A stretch of 64,000 nt of DNA from contig OX465595.1 of assembly GCA_950022295.1 (NCBI GenBank), positions 65,742,770 to 65,806,769 of the forward strand, given 5' to 3'. This document shows positions 1-10,403 of the stretch, piece by piece. Position 1 is the first letter of the stretch. Every line of letters begins with the position of its first letter. The notes under the pieces are model-generated. The model saw nothing but the letters and a program-made list of their open reading frames with translations, was not told the DNA's origin and searched no databases. This DNA is from Bromus sterilis (lineage: Eukaryota; Streptophyta; Magnoliopsida; Poales; Poaceae). A program made the translations under genes and the position numbers.

Positions 1-1
1 G

Positions 2-2179
2 TTCTCCAAGTGTGAATTTTGGCTACCAGAAGTGACCTACTTAGGCCACGTGATTTCTGTGAAAGGTGTTGCAGTCAATCCCGAGAGAGTTCAGGCCGTC
101 CTTGACTGGACTCCACCTGAATCGGTTAAGCAAGTTAGGAGTTTTCTTGGCCTAGCCAGCTATTGCCGCCGCTTCGTCGAGAACTTTTCTAAAGTTGCAA
201 AGCCTCTTACTGAACTCCTCAAGAAAGATAAGAAATTCCAATGGACTCCCAAGTGCGAGGAAAGCTTTCAAGAGCTAAAAAGAAGATTGACTTCTGCACC
301 CGTACTTGCACCTCCAGACACCAAAAGGGATTTCCAGATCTATTGTGATGCTTCACGGCAAGGGTTAGGATGCATACTTATGCAAGATCGACATGTGGTA
401 GCTTATGCTTCACGCCAGTTGCGGCCACATGAAGAGAATTATCCTACCCATGATCTTGAACTCGCTGCCGTAGTTCATGCCCTGAAGACTTGGCGACATT
501 ACCTCCTTGGTAATCGCTGTGAGATTTATTCCGACCACCAAAGCCTCAAATATATTTTCACCCAGCCAGATCTTAATCTCAGGCAAAGACGCTGGATAGA
601 GTTGATAAAAGATTATGACTTAGGAATTTCTTACACCCCAGGCAAGGCCAATGTCATGGCTGATGCACTAAGTCGTAAGTCGTACTGTAACAACCTTATG
701 TTACAGCAGTATCAACCACTTCTTCATGAGGAATTTCGAAAGCTCAATCTCGAGATTGTTCCTCGTGGATCTCTTTTCAGCTTGGTGGCGAAACCAACCC
801 TTGAGGATCAAATCATAGCTGCCCAGAAACAAGATAGTAGTATTCAAGAGATCAAGCAGAACATTGTTAGCGGAGTTGCTAAATGTTTCTCTGCAAATGA
901 TCAAGGAACGATATTCTTTGAAAATCATTTAGTAGTTCCTGAGAATGAAGACCTAAAGCAGCTGATCCTTAAGGAAGCTCATGACACTCCCCTCTCAATT
1001 CATCCCGGTAGCACAAAAATGTACCGAGATCTACGCCAGAGATTTTGGTGGACCCGGATGAAGAGAGACATTGCACAATCTGTTGCCGAATGTGATGTTT
1101 GTCGTCGCATTAAGGCAGAACACCAAAGACCTGCTGGTACTCTTCAGCCATTGTCTATTCCCGAGTGGAAATGGGACAAGGTCGGTATGGACTTCATCAC
1201 CGGCTTTCCAAAAACCCCGAAAGGAAATGATGCCATCTTCGTGGTCATTGATAGACTTTCCAAAGTTGCTCACTTTCTTCCTGTTCGCGAGTCTATAACT
1301 GCTAGTCAGTTGGCGGACTTGTATGTCTCTAGAATCGTGTCTCTTCACGGTGTTCCTTTGGTGATCAATTCTGATCGTGGTAGCCTTTTCACCTCTAGAT
1401 TTTGGGAAAGTTTTCAAAATGCTATGGGAACTCATCTATCCTTTAGTACAGCTTTCCACCCTCAATCTAGCGGTCAAGTTGAAAGGGTTAATCAAATCTT
1501 GGAAGACATGCTCAGAGCTTGTGTTATCTCATTTGGAAAGAATTGGGAGGAATCTCTTCCATTCGCCGAATTTTCTTATAACAATAGCTATCAATCTAGT
1601 CTGAACATGGCTCCCTTTGAATTCCTCTATGGACGACGATGTCGAACACCCCTAAATTGGTCAGAAACCGGTGAAAGACAACTCTTTGGACCGGATATGA
1701 TCAAGGAAGCAGAAGAGCAAGTTCGCATTGTTCGTGATCGTTTGAAAGCCGCTCAGTCTCGTCAAAAGAGCTACTATGATCGTCATCATAGAGAGGAGAG
1801 CTACAATATTGATGAGAAGGCTTACCTTAGGGTTACTCCTCTGAAGGGAACCCAACGATTCGGTATCAAAGGCAAGTTGGCCCCACGTTACATCGGACCT
1901 TTCCGCATTCTCGCTAAACGTGGAGAAGTTGCCTACCAACTTGAACTACCTCCGCACTTTTTCCGAGTACATGATGTATTCCATGTGTCACAACTCAGGC
2001 GTTGCTTCAGGGACCCCATCCGCGACGTCGACCATGAAACGTTTGATCTCCAAGATGACCTTTCTTATCGAGAGTACCCTGTTCGTATTCTTGATTCAGC
2101 AAAGCGTGTCACTCGTCGTCAGAAGATCAAGTTCCTCAAAGTGCAATGGTCACATCACTCCGAGAAAGAAGCAACCTAG
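2..2179 (+). pseudogene. pol: Partial Pol of Tekay-like chromovirus: end of RT, RNase H, integrase, broken chromodomain
   Basis: The frame is open from base 2, so the true start is off the window. It holds the thumb of reverse transcriptase, then RNase H (YCDAS, HDLELAAVV, SDHQSLKY, MADALSR), then integrase with its zinc-finger half (HPGSTKMY ... CDVC), the DDE residues (MDFITG, SDRG, QVERVNQ), a GPF motif (YIGPFRI) and the start of a chromodomain (FLKVQWSHHS). RNase H removes RNA from the RNA-DNA hybrid, integrase inserts the cDNA, and chromodomains in this lineage are thought to guide insertion to particular chromatin. The frame ends at a TAG (2177-2179) where family members have a Trp codon. 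After it, the same frame stays open through an ERED-like tail into the LTR. It differs from the copy at 7359-9506 by four residues (Pro/Ala, His/Arg, Arg/Cys, Lys/Glu). Confidence 0.93.
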
Positions 2180-2255
2180 GAAAGAGAAGACCGCCTCCGT
2201 GCCGAGTACCCCACCTTCCTCCCGATGACTTTTGAATCTCGGGACGAGATTCTTT

Positions 2256-2270
2256 TGAGTGGGGGCGAGT
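2256..2270 (+). promoter_or_regulatory. Polypurine tract of copy 1
   Basis: The purine-rich TGAGTGGGGGCGAGT lies directly before the LTR terminus TGTCAGAACC. This is the position where plus-strand DNA synthesis is primed in LTR retrotransposons. The same tract precedes the second LTR copy at 9583-9597. Confidence 0.85.
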
Positions 2271-5200
2271 TGTCAGAACCCCAATTAGGGTAAGTGCTAG
2301 GGCTTGTTTGACCCTTTGCATCATGCAAAAAAATTCAAATGAAATTCAAAAATGGGGAAGCAGAAAGCCCTGAGAAATTAATTCAAATGGCCAGAAAAAA
2401 AAATTCCAAAAATCTTTTGAACATTTGGAAAATTCCTATAAATGATGCTGATCATTTTAAAAGTGGTTTGGGTATTTTCCCATACTCATGGAATTTTCTA
2501 ATATTCAAAAGGTGCTCTGGAAATCAAAGTTTACCCCTATTTGAATTGAAATTCAAATTATTTCAATTTCAAAAATGTCCAAATTTTTTATGTGACTTGC
2601 TACTGGTCACCTAGGATTTATAAAATTGATTGGGCATTTTAATAAATTGCTCTGCTATTTATTTTGGGGCAAAACCAATTACAGAAAAGGTAAAAACAGA
2701 AACAAAGCAAAGAAAAGTAGAAAAGAGGAAGTGGCCCAACTGAAGCCCCCCCCAGCCTTCCAGCCCAGCCCACCTAGGGAGGGCACATGCGTCTTCCTCC
2801 CCAGGACAGGCAGGCAGGCAGCACGCCGGCGACCGCCGTGGGCGTGCCAGGCAGCTGCCTGCTTCCCCCTCTCTTCCCGTGGCGCCTGGAGACACCCAGA
2901 AGGCCACCGCGTCCATTCCCCCTCTCTCTGGACCTCCTCCCCCTCTCCTCCTCGCCGTTCTCGCGATGACCGAAGCCCTAGCAGGAGCACGGCCGTGCGC
3001 CACCGTGACCACCGGGCATCCCACGCTGCGCCGTCGTGTCCTTCCGCTTCAGCACCGTCGTCCTCGTCTTCAACCGCGTGAAATCGAGAGTAGAAGCCCC
3101 GTGGACGTCGACCCCTTCTCCAGTTCGCCGCCGGCCGCCGTGGACGTCGTCGACGAATTCGCCGCCGTCTCTAACCCTCCGGCCTCCCCATGCTCGCCAT
3201 CAAGCTCTGGTGAGCCTCATGAGTTTTTCCCTTTGTCCGTGCACCTCCCTGTGACCCCGTCGTCCTTTTCCACCGGAACCGAGCCCAGCCGCCGCACGGG
3301 TTGACGCCGACGTGCTCTCCGACCATCCCTTGCCCCCCCCGTGTGCACAGCTCGAAGCGGACGAGCACGGCGCACCTTCCCGTGATCTTCCCGTGCCAAA
3401 TGGTGGTCGGAAACCCACTCCGGCAACCCTCCGCCGCGTCTGCAGGTCACCGGCGGCTAACCGCCGGCGGACCCGTTAAGCTTAGGGGATAATCCCCTGT
3501 TAGTGACCCTTGGGTCACTGACTGGTGGGCCAACCCCCCCTAAACCCTCGGTTAAGCAAATTAAACCGGGTTATTTCCCACTATGACCGACTAGCCGGCC
3601 CCACCCGTCAGCCCCCTTGTGACGTCACCCCGACATCATGCTGGCGCAATAATTCAATTCCAGAAATAGAAATGATTAAAGAAAATTCCAGAAAAATCCA
3701 GAAAATCATTTAAACTTGGGAAATTCATAACTAATTCATTTTAACTCCAAATATAGCAAATAATATGTCTAAAAATATCAGAAAAATCCAAGGATTATGA
3801 ATATGGGCTCTGTTTCCATGTTTGACCAATTAAAATTGGGTGAACAGTGCAAAACATCCATATGGCTTTAATTCAAATTCAAATTTGAAGCACATTTGCA
3901 AATGACTTTGCATTTGACTTCTTTTAAATGGAATTGTAACCACTTTGTGACCAAGAACATCACCATTACAATTTTGATCATGTGTATGATGCATTGCAAT
4001 TATATTTATACCTTGTTTGATTGTTTGCTCGATAGACGTGCAACCGGAACCGGAGGCCACCTCCTTCGTTGAAGACCCCGATATCGAACCTCGTCAGCAA
4101 GGCAAGCAAACCCCATTGATCATATCTATAAAATCCCAATTCCCTCTCAGTCTCGCTTATGCATGTTTAGGAGATCACCGAGACACGTTTTTTCGCATAG
4201 TTGAACCCATTCCGATGCATGACCTATCATTTTGTCACCGTATTAAGCAAACCACAATCCTAGCAGATATAGGAGTTGAATGATGAGCATGTGGCCCCTG
4301 CAACTGTTACTGCTTTTGCTGCTTAGTGATACAATGAGGATGTTTTGATTGTGAGTCGGGATGGAATGAACACAGTGGTGTTGATGAAAGTGAAACGTGT
4401 TGGTGAATCCACCCTAAGCAAAGGTGAACGATGAGAGGCTGTGTAGGAGTACACAGTGGGTTGTCTCGTTGAACACTACCCTAGGCCCCGAGTTCCTGTT
4501 TTGTGATCCAAGACAAAGAGTATGACCACATGTAGAGTTTATGGGAGCCCCGTTTGGCCTCTTTACATACCGATCCGGTCCAGGAGTCACAATAGATTCG
4601 GGTTTTCCATTTGGCATGTGCATAGAAAAAGAATGAAGAAAGGTTGCATCATCCTAGATATGTGGTGGACTTGTGAGGCAGTAAAACCATATGGCAGAGG
4701 TGGCGTCTCGGTCCCTTACATTATCTGAGTCCGTTTCGTGGAACCGGCCGGACTCTCGAGCGGTGCCAAAATCAGGTAGTCGACTCCTGGATTAGAGAAG
4801 GTGATGTGAGGTTAGTGCCTTGGTTTCATCCACGTCCGACATCCGCTTGAAGGATGCCAAGAACGAGGCGATAAGTGATGATACGCGTGTGAAGATGTAC
4901 ACCCCTGCAGGGTTAATGAACTATTCGAATAGCCGTGTCCGCGGTTATGGACTACTTGGAAACCTCTACTTGATCATAGATAACTTGAATGGATACTTAT
5001 AAAACTCGCAAGATAAGTGTGAGTGCTATGGTGTGCTTCTTCGTGGGGAAGTCGAGGAAGTAACCATAGTGGTGTATTGTTTGGAGATGTAGTGGACTCG
5101 TGTACGCTTCTTACCTCAAATTCTGGTACTCGTAGTACAGGATTAGCCAAGTCAAAGCCGGCACTTCTGCATGTTGAACCCCACCTCCTTTACCTTGATA

Positions 5201-6050
5201 CTTGAGCATGAGTAGTGTAGTTCTGATGTAAGTCTTGCTGAGTACGACTTTGTACTCACGTTTGCTTATTCTATGTTTTAGATAAGAACCGGACCCCGAT
5301 GGAGTCACCTTCGTGAAGCTCGACGCTGACCTTGGTAGTATAATCCCAGACAGCAGTCTGGTCCCTCGTGGAAGGGCATGTTTGTTTACAAGGCTTCTCT
5401 AAGCCATTTGTTAAACTTGTCTGTACTCAGACCTAATTTGCTTCCGTTGTATGATGTAATGTTGATCACAGACATGTGATCTTTGTATGCTCTATGTGTA
5501 TATCAATAAAGAGTACTTTGTAGAGTTATGTGATGATACCTGCTATTCATACTAGGCATGTGTGCTGCGTGTATGTTTATAACATGCATGTCTTAGTATG
5601 GGTTTTCGAGACCTTAGTTGTGATCTGGCTGGCGGTCTTTTATACACCAAGTGGCCCTTAGATGTGCGCAGCTTGGGGCATCGCGATGCGATTGTTCGTG
5701 ACTCTGTCACGTGCACACTTTGTTGTATGATCGAGCCCGCCCTAGACCCCGACTAAGTGATCGGGCTGGAGTAAGTCTATGTAAGAGTTAGGATCCAATC
5801 GATAACATGGTTGAGGCGACTTGTCTATGAGTATGGGATTCACCACCCATAAGCATTTAGACTTGTGAGCGGACGTTGAGGACCCATCTCAGTTGATCAT
5901 CCGGCCTGAATGGGATGCCCCTCACGTTCGATGCTTACCGAGAACGTTCTGTGCTTGGCCTTGTCTGCTTAGACAAGTGGGTACGGTTCTCGGCTCTCCA
6001 TGTGATTGTATCGTGACTGGAATTACATACGCTAACCCCGGGTCCCGACA
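2271..6050 (+). mobile_element. Complete 3,780-bp LTR shared by two tandem Tekay-like copies
   Basis: The LTR begins TGTCAGAACC right after a polypurine tract and ends CCCGACA four bases before a tRNA-Met primer site, so its ends form a TGTC/GACA inverted repeat. It serves as 3' LTR of copy 1 and 5' LTR of copy 2. Inside are an AT-rich first 450 bases, a GC-rich stretch (about 2740-3480) with several short unrelated open frames, a conserved palindromic block (4898-4952) and an AATAAA at 5505-5510. I do not regard the short frames as genes because they are not kept in frame in the related LTRs of this window. Confidence 0.92.
4898..4952 (+). repeat. Conserved palindromic block of the long gypsy LTRs
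   Basis: The block CCCCTGCAGGGTTAA ... TTCGAA(T/A)AGCCGTGTCCGCGG recurs in five LTRs of this window: 4898-4952, 36639-36693 and 32048-32100 on plus, 11170-11222 and about 15464-15518 on minus. It holds the short palindromes CCTGCAGG and TTCGAA, plus CCGCGG in two copies. The LTR parts around it are far more diverged. Confidence 0.7.
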
Positions 6051-6054
6051 GACT

Positions 6055-6066
6055 TGGTATCAGAGC
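6055..6066 (+). promoter_or_regulatory. Primer-binding site (initiator tRNA-Met), copy 2
   Basis: TGGTATCAGAGC is complementary to the 3' end of plant initiator tRNA-Met, including the CCA tail. It starts four bases after the LTR end, so the LTR at 2271-6050 is a functional-type 5' LTR for the internal region to its right. Confidence 0.92.
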
Positions 6067-6746
6067 AGGACTGTCTGTAGGATTAGAAACCCTTGGTCGA
6101 AGTCGAGTCTAGCATTCTATAGTTATATAGTTACTATGGGTATATAAGGGAACAACGTAAGGCTTCTTTTTCTTCTTATCCTCATCGATCTGAGTTCTGG
6201 GTCACCCTTATCTTTTCTACGGGATGATAGGACTAGGCTCTCCTCTGTCTGATTAGAACATCTCGTTGTTTGCTTCCTTATAGCCGTAGGAAAGTTGTGT
6301 CCGTTTTCCTAGCATTTTTGTAATGCTGATTTCTTACATCGTATTATGTAAGTGTTGTATCTACATTGAAAGAAAACTGTTTTCTTGCAATTACAGCCGT
6401 TATGCTGTCCGAGTCATTCCAGGTTTCTTCAAAATCTGATGCATTTGCAAAATTCTTTCCCCCTTTTCGGTTTTCCTTTTAGAAGAACTTCTAGGTGGCA
6501 TTCCCGACAGTTCCATAGAGTTTGATGTTGGTTTTCTTCTAGAAACCTATAGTGATTCAATTGCAGCTCTTGCTCCCACTTTAGATGTCTTCTAGCCAGA
6601 AGAACCACACTAACCATCGTGTTGGGGTACTTCGCTACTCTGACATATCTGTTGTAGCCCCTAGTAAACCTTGGTCATCCTCTAGGAAGCTATCCAGAGA
6701 TCCAACCCCTTAAACCTAGCCACCCGACAGGTGTGTAGAATTCATA
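6067..6746 (+). mobile_element. Short leader of copy 2; gag and protease deleted
   Basis: Only about 680 bases separate the primer site from the reverse-transcriptase frame. In full-length members this space holds the leader plus the gag and protease genes. There is no long frame, no zinc-knuckle motif and no DTG/DSG protease motif here. A possible remnant of a gag start (ATGTCTTCTAGCCAG) sits near 6585. The element is an internal-deletion derivative and could move only with proteins supplied by another copy. Confidence 0.75.
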
Positions 6747-9506
6747 GTGGATCTTATACCAGGCACAACCCCAATATCCAGACGTCCATATAGAATGGCC
6801 CCACATGAGTTAGCTGAGCTAAAAACCCAACTTGATGCTTCGTTGGCAAAAGGCTTCATCCGCCCTAGCTCATCGCCATGGGGTTGCCCCGTTCTGTTCG
6901 TAACGAAGAAAGATGGAACAGAAAGGATGTGCGTAGACTATCGCCCGCTAAATCTAGCGACGATAAAGAACAAGTACCCACTGCCCAGGATCAATGATCT
7001 TTATGATCAACTTGCAGGATCCTCTGTCTTCTCTAAGATGGATTTGAGATTAGGCTATCATCAAATCAAAATCCGAAATGAGGGCATACCCAAAACGGCT
7101 TTTACTACTCGTTATGGTCTTTACGAGTATACCGTCATGTCCTTCGGTTTAACCAATGCCCCCGCCACATTCTCACGCTTGATGAATTCGATCTTCATGG
7201 AGTACCTAGATAAATTTGTTGTGGTTTATCTCGATGATATTCTCATCTACTCGAAGAACGAAGAAGATCATGCCCAACACCTAAGGCTGGTATTGATGAA
7301 ACTTAGAGAGCACCGCCTTTATGCCAAGTTCTCCAAGTGTGAATTTTGGCTACCAGAAGTGACCTACTTAGGCCACGTGATTTCTGTGAAAGGTGTTGCA
7401 GTCAATCCCGAGAGAGTTCAGGCCGTCCTTGACTGGACTCCACCTGAATCGGTTAAGCAAGTTAGGAGTTTTCTTGGCCTAGCCAGCTATTGCCGCCGCT
7501 TCGTCGAGAACTTTTCTAAAGTTGCAAAGCCTCTTACTGAACTCCTCAAGAAAGATAAGAAATTCCAATGGACTCCCAAGTGCGAGGAAAGCTTTCAAGA
7601 GCTAAAAAGAAGATTGACTTCTGCACCCGTACTTGCACCTCCAGACACCAAAAGGGATTTCCAGATCTATTGTGATGCTTCACGGCAAGGGTTAGGATGC
7701 ATACTTATGCAAGATCGACATGTGGTAGCTTATGCTTCACGCCAGTTGCGGCCACATGAAGAGAATTATCCTACCCATGATCTTGAACTCGCTGCCGTAG
7801 TTCATGCCCTGAAGACTTGGCGACATTACCTCCTTGGTAATCGCTGTGAGATTTATTCCGACCACCAAAGCCTCAAATATATTTTCACCCAGGCAGATCT
7901 TAATCTCAGGCAAAGACGCTGGATAGAGTTGATAAAAGATTATGACTTAGGAATTTCTTACACCCCAGGCAAGGCCAATGTCATGGCTGATGCACTAAGT
8001 CGTAAGTCGTACTGTAACAACCTTATGTTACAGCAGTATCAACCACTTCTTCATGAGGAATTTCGAAAGCTCAATCTCGAGATTGTTCCTCGTGGATCTC
8101 TTTTCAGCTTGGTGGCGAAACCAACCCTTGAGGATCAAATCATAGCTGCCCAGAAACAAGATAGTAGTATTCAAGAGATCAAGCAGAACATTGTTAGCGG
8201 AGTTGCTAAATGTTTCTCTGCAAATGATCAAGGAACGATATTCTTTGAAAATCGTTTAGTAGTTCCTGAGAATGAAGACCTAAAGCAGCTGATCCTTAAG
8301 GAAGCTCATGACACTCCCCTCTCAATTCATCCCGGTAGCACAAAAATGTACCGAGATCTACGCCAGAGATTTTGGTGGACCCGGATGAAGAGAGACATTG
8401 CACAATCTGTTGCCGAATGTGATGTTTGTCGTCGCATTAAGGCAGAACACCAAAGACCTGCTGGTACTCTTCAGCCATTGTCTATTCCCGAGTGGAAATG
8501 GGACAAGGTCGGTATGGACTTCATCACCGGCTTTCCAAAAACCCCGAAAGGAAATGATGCCATCTTCGTGGTCATTGATAGACTTTCCAAAGTTGCTCAC
8601 TTTCTTCCTGTTCGCGAGTCTATAACTGCTAGTCAGTTGGCGGACTTGTATGTCTCTAGAATCGTGTCTCTTCACGGTGTTCCTTTGGTGATCAATTCTG
8701 ATCGTGGTAGCCTTTTCACCTCTAGATTTTGGGAAAGTTTTCAAAATGCTATGGGAACTCATCTATCCTTTAGTACAGCTTTCCACCCTCAATCTAGCGG
8801 TCAAGTTGAAAGGGTTAATCAAATCTTGGAAGACATGCTCAGAGCTTGTGTTATCTCATTTGGAAAGAATTGGGAGGAATCTCTTCCATTCGCCGAATTT
8901 TCTTATAACAATAGCTATCAATCTAGTCTGAACATGGCTCCCTTTGAATTCCTCTATGGACGACGATGTCGAACACCCCTAAATTGGTCAGAAACCGGTG
9001 AAAGACAACTCTTTGGACCGGATATGATCAAGGAAGCAGAAGAGCAAGTTCGCATTGTTCGTGATCGTTTGAAAGCCGCTCAGTCTCGTCAAAAGAGCTA
9101 CTATGATCGTCATCATAGAGAGGAGAGCTACAATATTGATGAGAAGGCTTACCTTAGGGTTACTCCTCTGAAGGGAACCCAACGATTCGGTATCAAAGGC
9201 AAGTTGGCCCCACGTTACATCGGACCTTTCCGCATTCTCGCTAAACGTGGAGAAGTTGCCTACCAACTTGAACTACCTCCGCACTTTTTCCGAGTACATG
9301 ATGTATTCCATGTGTCACAACTCAGGCGTTGCTTCAGGGACCCCATCCGCGACGTCGACCATGAAACGTTTGATCTCCAAGATGACCTTTCTTATCGAGA
9401 GTACCCTGTTTGTATTCTTGATTCAGCAGAGCGTGTCACTCGTCGTCAGAAGATCAAGTTCCTCAAAGTGCAATGGTCACATCACTCCGAGAAAGAAGCA
9501 ACCTAG
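6747..9506 (+). pseudogene. pol: Pol of Tekay-like chromovirus copy 2: RT, RNase H, integrase, truncated chromodomain
   Basis: This is a 919-codon frame starting at GTG. The coding sense extends a few codons upstream to an in-frame stop at 6717, so the natural start is missing. Reverse transcriptase covers about residues 1-270, with FVTKKDGTERMCVDYR, the catalytic YLDD at 161-164 and KCEFW. RNase H covers about 303-420 (acidic residues near 310, 347, 372 and 415). Integrase follows, with HHCC residues (His521, His528, Cys558, Cys561), DDE residues Asp591, Asp652 and Glu688, and GPF at about 825-828. A chromodomain starts near 884 and is cut at residue 919 by TAG. Gag and protease are absent upstream. 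Domain order and chromodomain place it in the chromovirus clade of Ty3/gypsy; the Tekay sublineage is my inference. Confidence 0.95.
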
Positions 9507-9597
9507 GAAAGAGAAGACCGCCTCCGTGCCGAGTACCCCACCTTCCTCCCAACGACTTCTGAATCTCGGGACGAGATTCTTTTGAGTGGGGGCGAGT

Positions 9598-9809
9598 TGT
9601 CAGAACCCCAACTAGGGTAAGTGCTAGGGCTTGTTTGACCCTTTGCATCATGCAAAAAAATTCAAATGAAATTCAAAAATGGGGAAGCAGAAAGCCCTGA
9701 GAAATTAATTCAAATGGCCAGAAAAAATAATTCCAAAAATCTTTTGAACATTTGGAAAATTCCTATAAATGATGCTGATCATTTTAAAAGTGGTTTGGGT
9801 ATTTTCCCA
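9598..9809 (+). mobile_element. Truncated 3' LTR of Tekay-like copy 2
   Basis: The first 212 bases match the LTR at 2271-2482, with a few substitutions (for example CCCCAACTAGGG against CCCCAATTAGGG). Identity then stops abruptly after TATTTTCCCA. The remaining 3.5 kb of this LTR is missing, replaced by unrelated sequence. The break could be a deletion or an old insertion boundary; no target-site duplication can be assigned. Confidence 0.9.
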
Positions 9810-10396
9810 CCACCATGAGCGCTTCCCGGATGTGCCGTGAGTAGCCCCACTTGGACCATGAGTCCATGACCAGTAGCTATGTGATGTCTTCTGTCCAATC
9901 TTGTGCTTCAATTCTTAGCCCTTGTGAGCTGCCCTACAGGATCAAGGCATATATGTACTAGTTTCTGTGTTGCTATGCTGTGTTTGTTGGGATCCGATGG
10001 ATTATGAGATTATGTTCAAATTGTGATGAGTTATATATTTGGTTCTCATTTTATGTATTAGTTCTTGAGTAATTATTGCATGTTCTCTGTTGCTTTTTAT
10101 TGATTTGGCCAAGTAGTAGATTGGAACTCCAAGAGGGAGCGTTATGCATGATTGCGGGTTCATGCCCCCAATGTCTAGGTTGAGTAACAGAAACATGAGA
10201 CTAGGGAATGTGTTGTTGCCACCAGGGAGAAACAACGGTCGTTGTAACTGCGGTTGCAAGGATTTCTTACCTTACACATAGTTTGTTAATGCAGTTGTCT
10301 ATAGCTTTGAGTTTACACTTTGGGTGGGGCTCGCAACTTAATACCAGCGAGATGTTCTCGATAGATATATTAAGGTGGATGATTAGTTAGTAGATG
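9810..10396. other. Unclassified intergenic sequence next to the LTR break
   Basis: About 590 bases between the truncated LTR and the start of a gypsy LTR fragment. I see no convincing frame, no terminal repeats and no tRNA. The style (for example CGTTATGCATGATTGCGGGTT) resembles non-coding parts of Triticeae retrotransposons, but I cannot name the family. Confidence 0.4.
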
Positions 10397-10403
10397 CTGA
10401 TAC
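10397..10403 (+). mobile_element. Left stub of a gypsy LTR fragment (TGATAC), split by the insertion at 10404
   Basis: TGATAC here joins GATACGTCCCAAACGTATC at 27790 once the inserted element and one copy of the target duplication gatac (10399-10403) are removed. The rebuilt start, TGATACGTCC..., looks like the LTR start of common Triticeae gypsy families (Fatima/Wham-like). The family name is a guess. Confidence 0.55.

Larger units (their letters stand above)
1..2270 (+). mobile_element. 3' part of Ty3/gypsy chromovirus (Tekay-like), copy 1 internal region
   Basis: This is the right-hand part of the internal region of a Ty3/gypsy element whose left end lies outside the window. It carries the end of pol and the polypurine tract, and it abuts the LTR that starts at 2271. 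Bases 1-2482 align without an indel to 7328-9809 at a constant offset of 7,327. I counted about nine substitutions by eye. It is therefore a tandem partner of the second copy and not an independent insertion. Confidence 0.93.

Noticed and set aside
1031..1435. 134-codon minus-strand frame, repeated at 8358-8762
   Set aside because: Mirror of the integrase coding region; present twice only because the element is duplicated.
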